A stretch of 64,000 bases of DNA from Tolypeutes matacus (GCA_026826555.1 JAKSZT010053928.1:45554653-45618652); one strand, 5' to 3'; shown: positions 22,448-34,564, numbered from the stretch's first letter. Made by a program: numbers and translations. The notes: generated from the letters alone by a model not told the origin.

Positions 22448-23022
22448 CATGCTTTTATGCACTAGTTTTAGCATCTATGTACATTAAAAAAAAAAAAACT
22501 CTCTGATTCTAAGACTCTCTTTAATTTCACTTTCATCCTGTAAAATATCTTTCCCATGTTTAGCCTCACTTATCTCATATATTTTGTAGCTGCAGCCCAC
22601 AAGATGTAAGCCTCCTGAGGGCAGGGACCTTGTCTGTTTGGTTCTTTCCTATATCCAGTGCTTAGCACAGTACCTGGCACACAGTAGGCACTCAATAAAC
22701 AGTTGATAAGTGAATAAACAAAAACTATAACATTAATTAGTGTCAAAGGGTTCTTTTTTGTCAAGACACAGAAAACCACTCAGTTGGTTCAAGTAAAGGG
22801 AAGTTTTTATACAGATGCTATAATCTCATGGAAATCCAAGTTCAGAGAGAGTTTCTGGCTGGGCTCCAGCTACAGGAAACTCTGAGGAGGTAAAACTCTG
22901 AGGAGAGAGGAAATGCGGCAGCATTAGGGAACAGTCTCTCTCTTAGCTTTTCTATGTCTCTCTGCATATTTGCTATGCCCTCCCTTTTCTCTTTAGCTTC
23001 CTTCTAACATTTATTTGTTCAT
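22448..23022. other. L2 3' end plus unassigned DNA
   Basis: A good sense L2 3' terminus lies at 22600-22725 (ctgagggcagggaccttgtc, acagtacctggcacacag, taggcactcaataaac). An A12 run is at about 22487-22498. The part from 22.75 to 23.02 kb may be another old repeat that I cannot name. Confidence 0.6.
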
Positions 23023-23560
23023 TGTATTAAATGTCTCCCAAAGGGGTAACAATACAAAGTACCAGAAATCTGTTGGCTTTCATAAAGGGTATTTATTTGG
23101 GGAAAAAGCTTACAGTCAAAGGCCCTACAGAATCCAACTCAAGGCTGTTTTCTCACCAAAGTCAGTTGCCACATGTTGAAGCAAGGTAGTTACTCATCTC
23201 TGCAAGGGTTCAGCCTTCTCCTCTGGGCGCTTCCTCTCTCTCAGCTGCAGGCTGGCATAGGGCTTTTCCCTCAGGGCTTCTTCTCTCTCCTAGCATAGGA
23301 CTTGTTTCTTTCTGGGCCTTCTCAGCTGTTCTGGTCTCTTCCCAAGATCAGCTGCAAACTGAGGCAAATGGCTCATCTCTCCCCAGGGCCCTAGGATCAA
23401 AATGACAGAGCTCTCTCTTCTGGCACATCTTCTTGAGTGAGTGTCCATTTATATTGGCCCACCAAGGGGTCCTGAATCTTTCCCTCCGTGGAACCCCAAG
23501 TCTGCCTCATGACTCCCCCTGTCTCCTCTTGTCACTTTCTTAATTTTTGATCCCTAAGAG
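23023..23560 (-). mobile_element. Xenarthran LTR fragment (3' part)
   Basis: Begins tgtattaaatgtctccc and matches the left half of the 51.8-kb LTR: ccaaaggggt, acaaagtaccagaaatctg, ttggctttcataaagggt, tgccacatgttgaagcaag, tctgcaagggttcagcctt. Right edge unclear; it may continue to about 23.8 kb. Confidence 0.55.
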
Positions 23561-23919
23561 AAGAATTTGCTCAACTGAGCTCATCTTTTGGAGCCAGGCC
23601 TAATGAGTCACAGGTAACTGGCCAGTCAGTGATGGGATGTTCTCTCTCAGATGATCACTTTTGTCTAGTCAGTTGTGGCTAGGGTAGGGAGAAAATGCCC
23701 ACAGTCCAAAGAATGGCTTTGGGGGGGGCATGGCCTTTAGATAGAGCAGTTTTCCTTAGAGGAGTATGCATACCTGTGAGCAGACAAATAATAACCAGCA
23801 AACCTGTCAGAGCCCCACAAGAAAGAGAAGGTACAAATTGAATGGAGTTTATAAAGGGACCACTCTGTCGTTCCCACCCCCCACCCCCGCCCCATATTCG
23901 TGCAAAGTCCTACCATATG
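23561..23919. other. No gene; C-rich patch
   Basis: Unassigned, may be the rest of the preceding LTR. C-rich runs at 23875-23894. Confidence 0.4.
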
Positions 23920-24085
23920 CTCAGCAGTAGCTGAGTTTTATGGAGTGGTTTCTCTGTGCTGGTCACTGTGCTAAACACATTAACAATTATTTCTTTTCAA
24001 CCCCACAAGTCTCCTTTGAGGAAAGTATTCACAGTTCTGTGTTTCAAATAAGGGAAGTGAAGCAAACCCCAGCCGGCTAGTGTTG
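23920..24085 (+). repeat. MIR SINE
   Basis: Blocks: gctgagttttatggagt, ctgtgctggtcactgtgcta, aacacattaacaattat, caaccccacaagtctcc. Confidence 0.55.
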
Positions 24086-24229
24086 GAGTGTCCAGGGCTT
24101 GGCCATTCTACCCTCATGGTCCAATCTATGTTATTTGACTTCTTAGTGAGTATGTAAAATAATCACTATTATTTTACTTAGATTACTGTATGACTATATC
24201 TTTTTTGACTAGTTTATAATCTTGAGGAT

Positions 24230-24315
24230 AATAAGGTCTTACTCTTTTTCCTTGATATCTCTCACCACATGTAGCATGTAGACCAGGCACCAAATAAATG
24301 CTGATTGATGGCTGG
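24230..24315 (+). repeat. L2 3' end
   Basis: gaccaggcaccaaataaatg followed by ctgattgatggc resembles the L2 terminus. Confidence 0.45.
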
Positions 24316-24659
24316 GGCCGCTTCATCAGCTGTATACACAGCTACCACCCACCACCACTCTCCCCATTCTTATTTTTTAAAAGATGAGGTTGAGCACACA
24401 ATTCCCAGCTCTGCCCAAAAGGAGAGCAGGCAGCTCTGCTCAGAAATGATAAATGAAGTAGCATTCGGGGCTAGATCTATTTGAGGGTGTTGCTGGCGAC
24501 CATTGCACTTGGATGTGGACGCTGGAGGGTTTGTACCAGTGTGGCTGCAAGCTTCCTGCTCTCTCTGCTCCCTTCCAGTTCCCAGGGCTGTTGCTGTAAT
24601 TTGGGCCTTTATTTCTTTGGGACTGAACTATATCATGACCTTCTAAATGACTCTCCCTC
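24316..24659. other. No gene seen
   Basis: No recognised feature. Confidence 0.4.
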
Positions 24660-24914
24660 TCCCCACCTCTATTCTGCCTCTCCTGGCCATCCTACATGAT
24701 GCTGCAAGTATAATCTTGCCTATGGCACTCCTCAGTCTGAAATTCTTGAGCTCTTTCTCTTTCACAGAACCAAGTGTACACTCCTCAGCATGTCCCAGAT
24801 GGCCCTCAAAATCTGTCTACACGAATCTCTTCTGCACCTTCAGAAGCCCAATCTCACTGCTTTCAGCTTCCAAGACTTGTCATTTGCTTTCCTGCTTCTC
24901 TTGCCTTTCCTTAG
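24660..24914 (+). repeat. L2 3' region, left part
   Basis: Diverged L2 text (acatgatgctgcaagtataa, tctgtctacacgaatctctt, gtcatttgctttcctgcttc) stops at the LTR start and resumes at 25371. Confidence 0.55.
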
Positions 24915-25370
24915 TGTGGTGGGCTGAATGGTGGTCCCCAGAAGCTACGTCCATGTCCTAATCCCCTAAACATGTGAATGTCACTTTGTTTGGAAAAAGG
25001 GTCTTTGCAGATGTAATTCAGTTAAGGGTCTTGATATGAGGAAACCGTCCTGATTATCCACATGGGCCCTAAATCCAATGACAAGTGCCCTTAGAAGAAA
25101 AGTGAGGCAGAGGGAGGTTGACAGACAGAAGAGGAGGAGGCAAGGTGACCACAGAGACAGAAGCTAGAGCACTGCAGGGTGGCCAGGCAAGGAATGCAGG
25201 CAGCTGTCAGGTAATGGAAGAGGCAAGGAGTGAATTCTTCCCCAGAGCCTCCAAAGGAACACAGCCCTGTCAACACCCTGATTTTTGCCTTCTGGCCTCC
25301 AGAACTGGGGGAGAATTAATTTCTATTGTTTATGATTAATTTGTTACAGCAGCTGCAAGAAACTAATACA
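24915..25370 (+). mobile_element. MLT1 LTR inserted in L2
   Basis: Runs from tgtggtgggctgaatgg to gcaagaaactaataca, with the MLT1A-like order of cctaatcccctaaac, tctttgcagatgtaat, cagagcctccaaaggaac, ttctggcctccagaactg. It is about 456 bp, near the family length, with TG...CA ends. No clear 5-bp duplication remains. Confidence 0.8.
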
Positions 25371-25544
25371 TCATGCTACTTTCTCTGCCTGGAATTCCCT
25401 TCCCGACCTCATCTATTGGATGAAACCTTATTACCCTTAATGGCCCAGGTCAAGCATGCCTTCCTCCATCGAGGCTTCTCTGATCTGTTGAGCTGATGGT
25501 TGTCTCTTTCTTGTGCTCTGGTGATGATTTGCACCTCTCTCATA
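25371..25544 (+). repeat. L2 3' region, right part
   Basis: Continues the L2 from 24914: tttctctgcctggaattccc, caggtcaagcatgccttcct, aggcttctctgatctgttg. Confidence 0.6.
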
Positions 25545-25815
25545 GGACAGTGGTTGAAGTCATAGATCTTGCTCTCCAACATAGTTGGTTAAACATCTCA
25601 CGTCTGCCTCTTTTTACCTGTAGATTGATGGGTGGAAGCAACTTCCTCTCTTTGAGCTTGTTTCCTTGTCTATAGAATGGGTAGACTAATAATACCAATT
25701 TTTGAGAGCTACGGCAAGTACTAAGTGCTGTAATATGTGTAATATGTTTGGCATAGAGAAGTTGCACAACAGTTGTCATTATTATTATTATTACTATTAC
25801 TATGATTATTGTTAT
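25545..25815 (+). repeat. MIR SINE with ATT repeat
   Basis: MIR blocks (cctctttgagcttgtttcct, tagaatgggtagactaataa, tttgagagctacggcaag) end in an (ATT)n microsatellite at about 25779-25815. Confidence 0.6.
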
Positions 25816-25879
25816 AGCCCTTTGGGCATCCCTCCAGGACATTATAGTGATTCCTTCTCCCCTACCAGACCACATTCTT

Positions 25880-25990
25880 CCTGATGACAAAGATCAGGAC
25901 TTGATCATCTTTGTGCCCCTTGAAAATGTAACAGTTCCTTGCATGTGGTCAGCCTTTAATAAGAATTTAATAAATTTGTATTTGCAAAAG
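25880..25990 (+). repeat. L2 3' end
   Basis: acaaagatcaggacttgatc, ccttgcatgtggtcagcc, tttaataagaatttaata follow a diverged L2 end. Confidence 0.45.
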
Positions 25991-26389
25991 TTACTGTATC
26001 TCTAATTCTTGTTTGTTCCTCTGTAAAATGGGGAGGAAACTGCCTATGCAATCTCCAAGACTTTTTCCAATTCCAACACCATCAGCCCACAAGCCCGCAT
26101 TGTACCACATCAAGCCTGCTCCGTGTTTGGAGGGCAGAAATGTATTTCCTGTCGTGATGACGCAGCATGAGTGTTTGTGTATACGTGGGTGTACACAGGT
26201 GGATGTACATTTGTATGCGAATGCATGTGTTGGGTGGGGATAAACATCAATCCAAGATCCAAAGAGATAAAATCTTTTAAAGTGGACTGTGGGCTCTTGG
26301 ACTTGGAGGTCTTCTCTATTCTGACTTTGGAGATGGTATGCATTTTCACGAAGTAACTTTCTAGATTTGAGAGGCAGTCCTTTTCGTGG
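25991..26389. other. No gene; TG-rich patch
   Basis: Irregular TG/TAC-rich sequence at about 26165-26235; both strands give short open frames that mirror its composition. Confidence 0.4.
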
Positions 26390-26600
26390 ACACTATTATT
26401 GAGGACCCAAGCTCTGGATTTGAATTGCCTTGTTCAAATCTTGCATCTGTCTCTTATTAGCTGTGTGGCCTTGGGAAAATTTCTTAGTTTCATTCTGCCT
26501 AGGTTCCCTCACCACTGATATGGGAATCAGAGCATTTGCTTGGATTCAATAAATTATTATGTGTACTTAGAACAGTACCAGGTATATGATCATCATCATC
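26390..26600 (+). repeat. MIR SINE
   Basis: Blocks: agctctggatttgaattg, ttattagctgtgtggccttg, ctaggttccctcaccact, gatatgggaatcagagc. Confidence 0.65.
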
Positions 26601-26769
26601 ACCATGATCATTATTGTTATTGTCAATCCTAATCCATGTTTACTAAGAACTGAGCATGGTCAACACTGGTTTTTTGCTCATAAACTTTTATTTTTTTTCA
26701 TGAATTTGCCATATCTTATTGTGAAGGACTGGCTTATCATTCCTCTATTATGATTTATCTTTTCCTGAT

Positions 26770-27233
26770 TGTCCTAGTTTGCTAAGCTGCTCAAGCAGAT
26801 ACCATGAAATGCATTGGCTTTTACAAGGGGAATTTATTGGCTTACACGGTCACAGTTCTGAGGCAATGAAAATGCCCAAGTCAAGGCATCATCAGGCAAT
26901 GCTTTCTCCCCAAAGACCGGTTGCCAGTGATCCTGGACTCCTCTGTCACATGGCAAGGCACATGGAGGCATCTGCTGGTCTCTCACTTCTCTTTGGGGTT
27001 GCATTGCTTCCAACTTCTTGCTTTCCTGGCTTTTTGTCTCTTTCCCTGAATTTCATTGTCTTATAAAGGACCCCAGGAAGAGGATTAAGACCCACCCTGA
27101 ATGAAGTGAGTTACATCTTAACTTAAGATCCTACTCACCAAAAGATCCTGTTTGCAATAGATCCACACCAACAGGAATGGATTAACTTTAAGAACATACT
27201 TTTCTGGGGTACATACAGCTTCAAACCGTCACA
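26770..27233 (-). mobile_element. Xenarthran MaLR-like LTR with perfect 5-bp TSD
   Basis: On the minus strand the LTR starts TGTGACGGTTTGAAGC and ends GCAAACTAGGACA, with an AATAAATTCCC signal near its end. It is 464 bp. The host duplication ctgat is intact at 26765-26769 and 27234-27238. No internal retroviral sequence is attached, so it is a solo LTR. The family is one I associate with armadillo and sloth genomes, distantly like MLT1/MST. Confidence 0.88.
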
Positions 27234-27238
27234 CTGAT

Positions 27239-28765
27239 CAATTGACTCCTAACCTACTCCTTTAGGACTCATCTCTATAATCGGAAAGAAAGTCTTAATG
27301 GTAGATGGGGCACATAGAAGAGGATCTTGTTATTAAGAATTTACTTCCTATTAGATATGATATGATGTAATATATCTTGATGTAAGAGAGCAGTGAGGTT
27401 TTCTTTTGCTTTGGGGTTGCCTAAAAAGCCAACTATGAGAGTCAAGGCTCCTGGTCTATCCATTCCCACCACTAGATAGCACTGTACCCATAGTTTTAGA
27501 TCATCGAAACAGCTCAAAAAATATAGAAAGAAATTTCTTAACAAGCATTACTTGGTGTAAAAAGGTACCTCCCAGGATTAAATTGAGAGCTTTTGGAAAC
27601 AGTTGGTGAATGGAACAATTTAAATCTTTTCTGTGTTTTTCTAATTACCAGTAAGATGATTAGCCAGCAAGCAGAAAATTGGTGAAATTCCTCTGAAAAG
27701 GGTGAAGTTTCTGCACTAGTACTTTTCATGAGGTACCAATCATTTTCTCTACTCCTCCCCACTTTTAATCCTGAAATAGAATCCCACCACCTGGGCAAAT
27801 GGAATGTTGAACATATTTTTTTAAATGGCTGGAAAGTGATATCAACAAAATGGTGTGGATTAAATTAATACCTAGATATCTGCAATGAGGTTAAGCTATT
27901 AAAACAATTAAAGATACTTTTCTTCGTGGATTCCCTTTTGGATACAGGAAATTTAGCCAGCAAAAGCACCTTGAATTTGCAAGGTTTGGGGGAGATCATA
28001 TATGGGAAAGTAATTTGAAAATATGAAGTGTAGAAAAACTACTAATACTATATTTTATTACACTTGTCTCATTGAGCATATGGAAATTTCCTATTGAGTT
28101 GTGATTTTGCTGATCTAACTAGTGTTTAAGATAAAAAAAAATAACTGTAATGACTTATTATTTTCAACTTAATAAGAAAGAAGTTGTGTGTGTGTATGTG
28201 AGATGGAGGGGGGTTGGGCAGGGAGAAAGGGAGAGAGAGAATCAAAAGTATGTCCAAATTAATCAGACATTTTTGAGGAAAAAAATGAGAAAGGAGAAAT
28301 AAAGAAAGATGACTCTCTGATTTGTGCCTTTTAGGTGTTTACAGGCCAAATGGAGAAATAAAACATCACTATCTATAAGGAGTAATTTGGTAAGGTATAC
28401 AGAAGCAAGTCTCAATTAATTTAAGGCAAAGTATAGCGTGTACTTGTCAATAGGAAGCAGTGTAGTGACCTGATTAAAAGCAAACAGGCATAATGAGAGG
28501 GAAAGTTCCATAGGCTGAATGGATTTCGAGTTTTGTAAAATGGAAGGGAGGAATGTGGTTTGGTGATGCTCAGGAGAATGGCATTTTAGAATTTGTGTGT
28601 TAGAGAGAAACATTGCACCTCTGAAGACCCAGCCATGAAGGCAAGAGCAGACAGGGATGTCCTGCTGGCATTACTGACTCTCCACTGTAGATTTGAACTT
28701 TAGGGTGAAAACTTTTTTTCCTTGAGGAGGCCAGTTCACCTTTTTTTTCCCCCACAGTGGGCATG
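27239..28765. other. No gene seen; AT-rich
   Basis: 1.5 kb without a recognised gene or repeat. It contains a possible four-run G-quadruplex at 28208-28231 and a GA-rich patch beside it. Confidence 0.45.
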
Positions 28766-28774
28766 AACTGTATT

Positions 28775-29271
28775 TATTTATTTTTAAGATTTATTTATGT
28801 ACTTTTACCCATTTCCACCTACCCACCCACCCATTCTTGCTGTTTTTGTGTCCATTTGCTGGGCAATTCTCTGTGTGTGTTTCCTGCCCTCTCTTCTCAT
28901 CCTTCTCCTCCTGTCTTTACCGGGATTCGATCCTTAGAACTTCTGATGTGGGAGAGAGGCATCCTACTGCCTGCGCCACCCTAGTTCCTGGTTTTTCGGC
29001 ACGTCTCATCTTGGCTTTTCCTTGTGTCACTCTCCTGTTATGTCATCATCTTGCTCCGTGGCTTGGTGGGGCCTGAGGGTGCACTCACGTGTGGGGCCTG
29101 ATGGCACATCTGCGCATGTGGCCTGGTGGCGCACCTGCTAGCGGGGCCTGATAGCCTGCATGCCTTCTATATTTTTCTTTTTTTCTTTTCACCAGGAGGT
29201 CCCAGGGATCGAACCCAGGTCCATCCTTATGGGAGATGGATGCCCAACCATTTGAGCCACATCCGTCCCCC
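28775..29271 (-). mobile_element. Composite DAS-type SINE with two tRNA-like heads
   Basis: Minus strand, from 29271 down: a first tRNA-like head with tggctcaaatggttggg and gggttcgatccct, a short A-rich linker, a GC-rich block of about four 25-bp units (29065-29158), then a second tRNA-like head (tggcgcaggcagtagg, aggatcgaatcccgg) near 28990-28920, a body, and an AAATA-type tail at about 28775-28800. It could be one composite family or one SINE inserted beside another; I found no clean duplication to decide. Confidence 0.75.
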
Positions 29272-29835
29272 TGCTATATCTCTTAAACTTTACCAAATAT
29301 ACCTAGAGTTACAGTCTTTTCCCATACAGGATGGTCATATAATAAATCAGGCTTGGTTTATCACCAGCTTTCTAAAAACCATACCTAGGGAGAAAAACTA
29401 GGTCTGGGGACACATGCATGGTTTCTAATATAGCGAATGTTTAGCCTACCCCCATTATCACAAAATCAGGACAGCGAGAATATTCACACCAGTTCACCTT
29501 TTGAATTAGGTGTGTTGCTCACGTTGGAGGAAATCTCAACAGGGTTCTGGTTTTCAGGTTGCACCCCTCCCACATCACCCTCTCTTTTTGTAAGCAATAA
29601 TGCCTTGCACCAAGAAGCACACTCTCAAGATTTGGTCATAGGTTGAGCATGCAATGACCTTTGTAAATATATTTTATTTATAGGCAAGATAGGGGGTGAT
29701 CTCTACCCCTACCCTCCATTCCCCACTCATAATCTTTCCTTTCCAAGTTGTTCCCATGTAGGAAGTTGGATGAAGTATCGTCACACAATTGAGAACCAGA
29801 GGTTGAGGACAATTGTTATTTGAATAATCTAAGAG
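29272..29835. other. No gene seen
   Basis: No recognised feature. Confidence 0.4.
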
Positions 29836-29839
29836 AGAA

Positions 29840-30020
29840 GCCAGTGGAGAGCCAGGGGTCACTTTCAGCCAGCTACAAGACTGCAATAGATTGTGTTTTC
29901 TAGGCCTTAATTTCTTCCTCTGTGAAAAGGAAATAATAGTTCCTGGTGTTCCTGGCCAGATGGGTTGTAGGGTAGTAAATATAATTGAAAACTCTCTGCA
30001 AAATAAAGAAGATGCAACAG
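29840..30020 (+). repeat. MIR SINE
   Basis: Blocks: ggccttaatttcttcctctg, tgaaaaggaaataatagtt, gggttgtagggtagtaaat. Confidence 0.55.
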
Positions 30021-30159
30021 GAACATGGGTGAATATCATTTTTATAAAAAGTTATAATATTAACTTCATCATTTAGATGCCTCCTACCATTGTCCATAAG
30101 AAAATTTCATCTCAGCATTGGAACAAATATTGTACTTCATGTCCTTTGCGTCAATAACC

Positions 30160-30250
30160 TTATAAAACAAGTATTTATCGAGCACCTACTGTGTACCAGA
30201 CACTATTTGAAGCCCTTTTTTTTACCAGAGAGCAAAAGAGTTGCAAAGTA
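30160..30250 (-). repeat. L2 3' end, antisense
   Basis: acaagtatttatcgagcacc, tactgtgtaccagacactat is the reverse complement of the L2 terminus. Confidence 0.55.
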
Positions 30251-31239
30251 AGCTCTCTAATCCATGAGTAAGTTCTTGAATATTTTTATTATTACACAAT
30301 TACTTTATTTTCCTTTTTTCCTTTATAGAGGTAGAGAAATATAGAAAACTAGTTGTAAGAAAGGCATGATTATAAAATATGTGAAAAGTTTATTTGGTGC
30401 TCATTAAAGGTATACAGTTACATCACTGCCAAATGAGTCAGCCCCTAACTGCTGTAAATTTCCTGCAGCATATCAAGGGTGTGGACAGTCCTTTATCAGC
30501 CTCCTGGGTGCTGTCTGGGGTATCTCCTTAAGCTGACAGTGTCCAGTGGAGTACTCAGAGGCTGCAGCGACTGCTGTTGTACCTTTGGCTGCTGTTTTGA
30601 GCATCGCTGCTGGTGGGTTTTAAGTGTTCTAATTAATTGCACTTTTAAAATTGTGCAATTTCTCCAAGGTTTCTGAGATGAAGAGCATTGGTTTTGGAAA
30701 AGGAAAATCAACCACTAACTGTACAAACCAGTGTCGTTTTATCTGTGGGTCAGATACACACCGACCTTGGGATGCCCTAAGGGAAGGGAACTGTCTCCTG
30801 GCTTGGGAGGGTTATTGGATTCGTGGTTCAGCCCAAGGTCAAGAATAAGCAAACACACAAGCAAGTGGAAGGAGGGCTTGGAGGTGTTGAGAAGGTCAGA
30901 ACCCGTGATTCTGGGGATGCAGCTTGCACACCAGGAAGGGAGGTCAGGACCTCTGGAGAGCAACTGTGATCTTCAGCAGGGATGGATCACACTGCTCAGG
31001 CTCAAGGGTTGGAACCACAAGGGGACCTGGAATCAAGTTGCCTGAGGGGAGAGTCTCTGTGGGCCTAGAATAGCTGCTGGACCTGGTTCCCTCAGCTGGC
31101 ATGTGCACTTGCACTCTTGTCTACCTGCCAACCCTCCATCCCCACCAATGGCTCTTCATGGAGGTAGAGACTCTCAGAGGCAAGAGAGGCCATAAACTTT
31201 CCAGAGGTCCTTGAGGCTCGATGCACACATGCTTCTGCC
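30251..31239. other. No gene seen
   Basis: No recognised gene. Several frames of 60-104 codons overlap between 30479 and 31045 on both strands, without any protein-like content. Confidence 0.4.
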
Positions 31240-31510
31240 TGGGACACCATTATCCCTCCCTTGCTTGTCTTACTCCTATGAATACTCTAGACTTAGGCTT
31301 CTAGATGCTTCCAGGCACTTTCCCCCGAGGCCCTGGGCCTGCATGTTCCCTTGCTTGGGTGCAACAGCAGTGACTGTGACATAAGAGGCTTTTGTCATGA
31401 TTTGCTCATCTCACTACCCTTAGACTGGGAGCTCCTCAAGGACAGGTACCCTGGTACCTGGGCATGCTTCTTTGAACAAAGGAGGTGCTCCATAAATGTT
31501 TGCTGAGAAA
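31240..31510 (+). repeat. L2 3' region
   Basis: Ends with ctgggagctcctcaaggaca, ggtgctccataaatgttt and gctgagaaaatg; the upstream part also follows the L2 order. Confidence 0.65.
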
Positions 31511-32504
31511 ATGCGAGGCTCTAAACCAGTTTTCAAAACCCTGGTCACTCGAGTGCCACCTTCACAATTTTTGGCATGTGCAAGGACCACTTGTAATTTA
31601 ACTTAGCACTTTTCATCAAACTGATTTTAAATCAAATCACTTTTTAAAAGGCTAGCCTTGTCCTAAGCACTAATATATGCCAAGTGGCAGGCTTGCAATG
31701 CTGGCAATAATTTTTCCAATATAGAGTAAAATTAATGCAAAAAAATTGAGGCAAAAAAAATTCCATGTGTGTACTTATCTTGCACATCACTTCTCCTTAC
31801 AGTGGTCCCAGTTACCACATTTCTCCTCTACTTCCCTCCTGACAATGCCACCTCCCCTCCTACCCCGCCTGCTTGCTCAGGGCTGCCTCAGTGCCATAGA
31901 CCTCACTTTCTTCTTCTGTCTAAAAGGACCTAACCAGCCCCCTACTCCCTCATGGTCCTGCTCTCTGCAGGCTGTGATTCCATATGTGAATGGTGGATTT
32001 TAATCTGTGACAAAGTATTAACAGTTAATAACATGATACAAACCAATGTCAACCCTGTACTCCAGGAGATAGAAATTTCAGACACAGTGGCAGATTCTCA
32101 AAGGGAGAAATTTGAGATGGAGGGACCTCGGGGTGTCTCTCGTGACTTCCTCTTAATCACTTTTGGATAAGATGTATCTCGATGTTTTATTTAATTGAAA
32201 CTTATATAATATATGATAGTGACCTTCTCTATCTCGGGATTACACAGTTCTAGCTTCTCTAACTTTTCAGTCCATTCATCATTTTGAATCCCTCTTCCCT
32301 GAATTCTCCTTATTTTCCCTTTTTGGGTTTTTCTCAATAGAATGGAGGTAGTGAATTGATCAGTGACTCTGGGGAAACAAAGACTGCCTGTGTGGGTTTG
32401 TGAGGGTAATTGTGCCTGTCTGTTGGTCACAGACTCCTTATACAAGACACAGACTCAACAGCTCTGGAAATCCTAGAGCCACAAGAGCTGTTGGGATGAA
32501 CATT
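31511..32504. other. No gene seen
   Basis: No recognised feature. Confidence 0.4.
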
Positions 32505-32695
32505 TCCACTTGAGTCAGGAGAACAAGCTCAAACCCTGGCTCTCTGACTTTCTACCTCTGTGACTTTGAGTAAACTATTGATCTTCTCTGACCCTCAATG
32601 TTTTCATCTGTAAAAGGGAGAGAGCCATCTCTCCCCACTCCTACTCACACAGGGATATTGTGAGGCGATAATTAGACACTGTAGACCATCACACC
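32505..32695 (+). repeat. MIR SINE
   Basis: Blocks: agctcaaaccctggctctct, tctgtgactttgagtaaact, gaccctcaatgttttcatct, gtaaaagggagagagcc, gatattgtgaggcgataat. Confidence 0.75.
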
Positions 32696-34319
32696 TGGCC
32701 AGCACCCTCTCAACCTGTGTCTGGTTTGTGCCGTGAGTGCTGGCCGACCCACGAGGTCAATTAGTCTCTCCTCTCTTAGACTGAGGTCCATCTTTCTGTG
32801 GTGGTGCTTTGGGAGTTGCTCCAGACACTGTGTGAAACCCATGGGAAGATATCAATGAATCCGAAATGCTACAGACCCTTGGAGTGATTGTGCATTATGT
32901 GTAGATTTATGCAGTTGACATTTAATTGTACTATTTTTCTTATCCCTTAAATTGGGTGAACTGAACCTGCAATGTTTAGTCACTGCATTCTGAGGTCTCT
33001 TTGTTTTGGTTCCATTGCTTTAAAAAGCCTTTAGAGCAGGCTGTGAGCCAAATCTGGGCAGTGTCTGCCAGGATTGTCTGAATGCGAAGTGTGAGGCTTC
33101 TGGGCCAAGAGTAGTATTTGGCCCAGAGAGGCCACAACACCTCATATCCAGCAGGGAGGGCAGCTCACTGCCCATACAACTCAGTGGAAAAGAACAAAAA
33201 GAGACACTGAACTCAGTATAACTCAGAGGGAGTTTCAATAGAGTCTGGCAGATAAAGGCTCGGATTCTGGAATCTTAGGTCTGATTGTTGCCTCAAATCA
33301 GAGAGGTGACACTCCCAGGTACTTAGTGACCTCCTTTTGCTCTGGAGAGACACGGATAGGTATCACAAGACCCTCATCTGACCAGGTTTGAATGGCAGCC
33401 TCTGTTTAAAGACAGATGTCTGACAGGACCAGCCAGGATGATGTAGGATGTCAGGGGAGCCGCTCAAACAGTCTTTCCTCTGTGATAGCTGGAACCATGC
33501 CGATGTGTCCAAAGGCTCATTTCACAAGCTTTTTGTTCCCCCTTCTCCTCCCCTCCACCCAAGGCAAAATGATGCAATTGTGATAAATAACCACAAGGAG
33601 CATCCATGCTGGCATAAACCCACCCTTGTTATTTGTACTTGGTTTGGACCTTTGTCATCACAGATCATTCCTAATCCAAATACATGCCTAAACTTAGTTC
33701 TCGACCTGCAACGTTATTAGTGAATTATGTCAGTGTGAGCCAAGGGTAATATATTGTCAGCAGGCTAGTCAGCTGGAGGAGGGAGCATTGGGTGTTCCCA
33801 TAGGACCTGAATAAAAACATGATGTCTAATATTTCAGCAAGTGCCGCCCACCCCCCTCCCCAAGCATTGCAAAACCCTTCCATTAGGGCTGCTACTGGAA
33901 TCTTGGCACATTCTTACTGCTTCATTGCTGGGAATCATTTGTGAAGTTATGTTGTGGCAATGTACTAGAATGATACTAATCATGTCCAACTCTGTTATTT
34001 CTTTCACACGAGGAATTGTGTGTTGGTAACAAACTCAGAGCCTATCAGAAAAATCCATTTATTTCTTTCTGTGACTTTAGGAAGGAATTTCTTCTTTTAA
34101 AAATCGCACATTTTTATTACAGTCGACCTTTCTCTAGTGGAGAGATAAACCCAGACCAGAAACCATCAGTCTGAAAGATCTTTCCAGGGTCATTTCCTGG
34201 CTTGAGTTTATCTTTATAGAAAGAATTGAATGAGTAGAGAGTGTAAGCTGAGTGTGCTTTGAAGTAGCATTAAGTCTGACTTAACGTAAGTGGTTTAATT
34301 ACACAAGATGGTTATTGTC
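32696..34319. other. No gene seen
   Basis: 1.6 kb with no recognised gene or repeat. Confidence 0.4.
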
Positions 34320-34564
34320 TTTTTCTAATTAAAAAATTTTGTGGGGGATCGATAATTCTTGAACATGGTAAAAAAAAACTTCCAACAGTACCAAAAGATA
34401 TACAGAGTAAAAGTAAAGCATCATGCTCTGGACCCTCTAACCCCCTCCCCCCCAAGTGCACCTGCCCAGAAAGCATTGTTGCCTATTTTTTGTTAGTTTG
34501 TTTTGTTTTGTTTTGTTTTGTCATCAGAGATAATCTATGTATATAGAATGCATTACAGCTTACA
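34320..34564 (-). mobile_element. L1M fragment, antisense
   Basis: Blocks accaaaagatatacagagta, ccctctaaccccctcccccc, cacctgcccagaaagcattg and gagataatctatgtatatag follow antisense L1M. A (TTTTG)n run lies at about 34499-34520. Confidence 0.5.

Noticed and set aside
25779..25815. CRISPR-like or regulatory repeat
   Set aside because: It is a plain ATT microsatellite at the end of a MIR.
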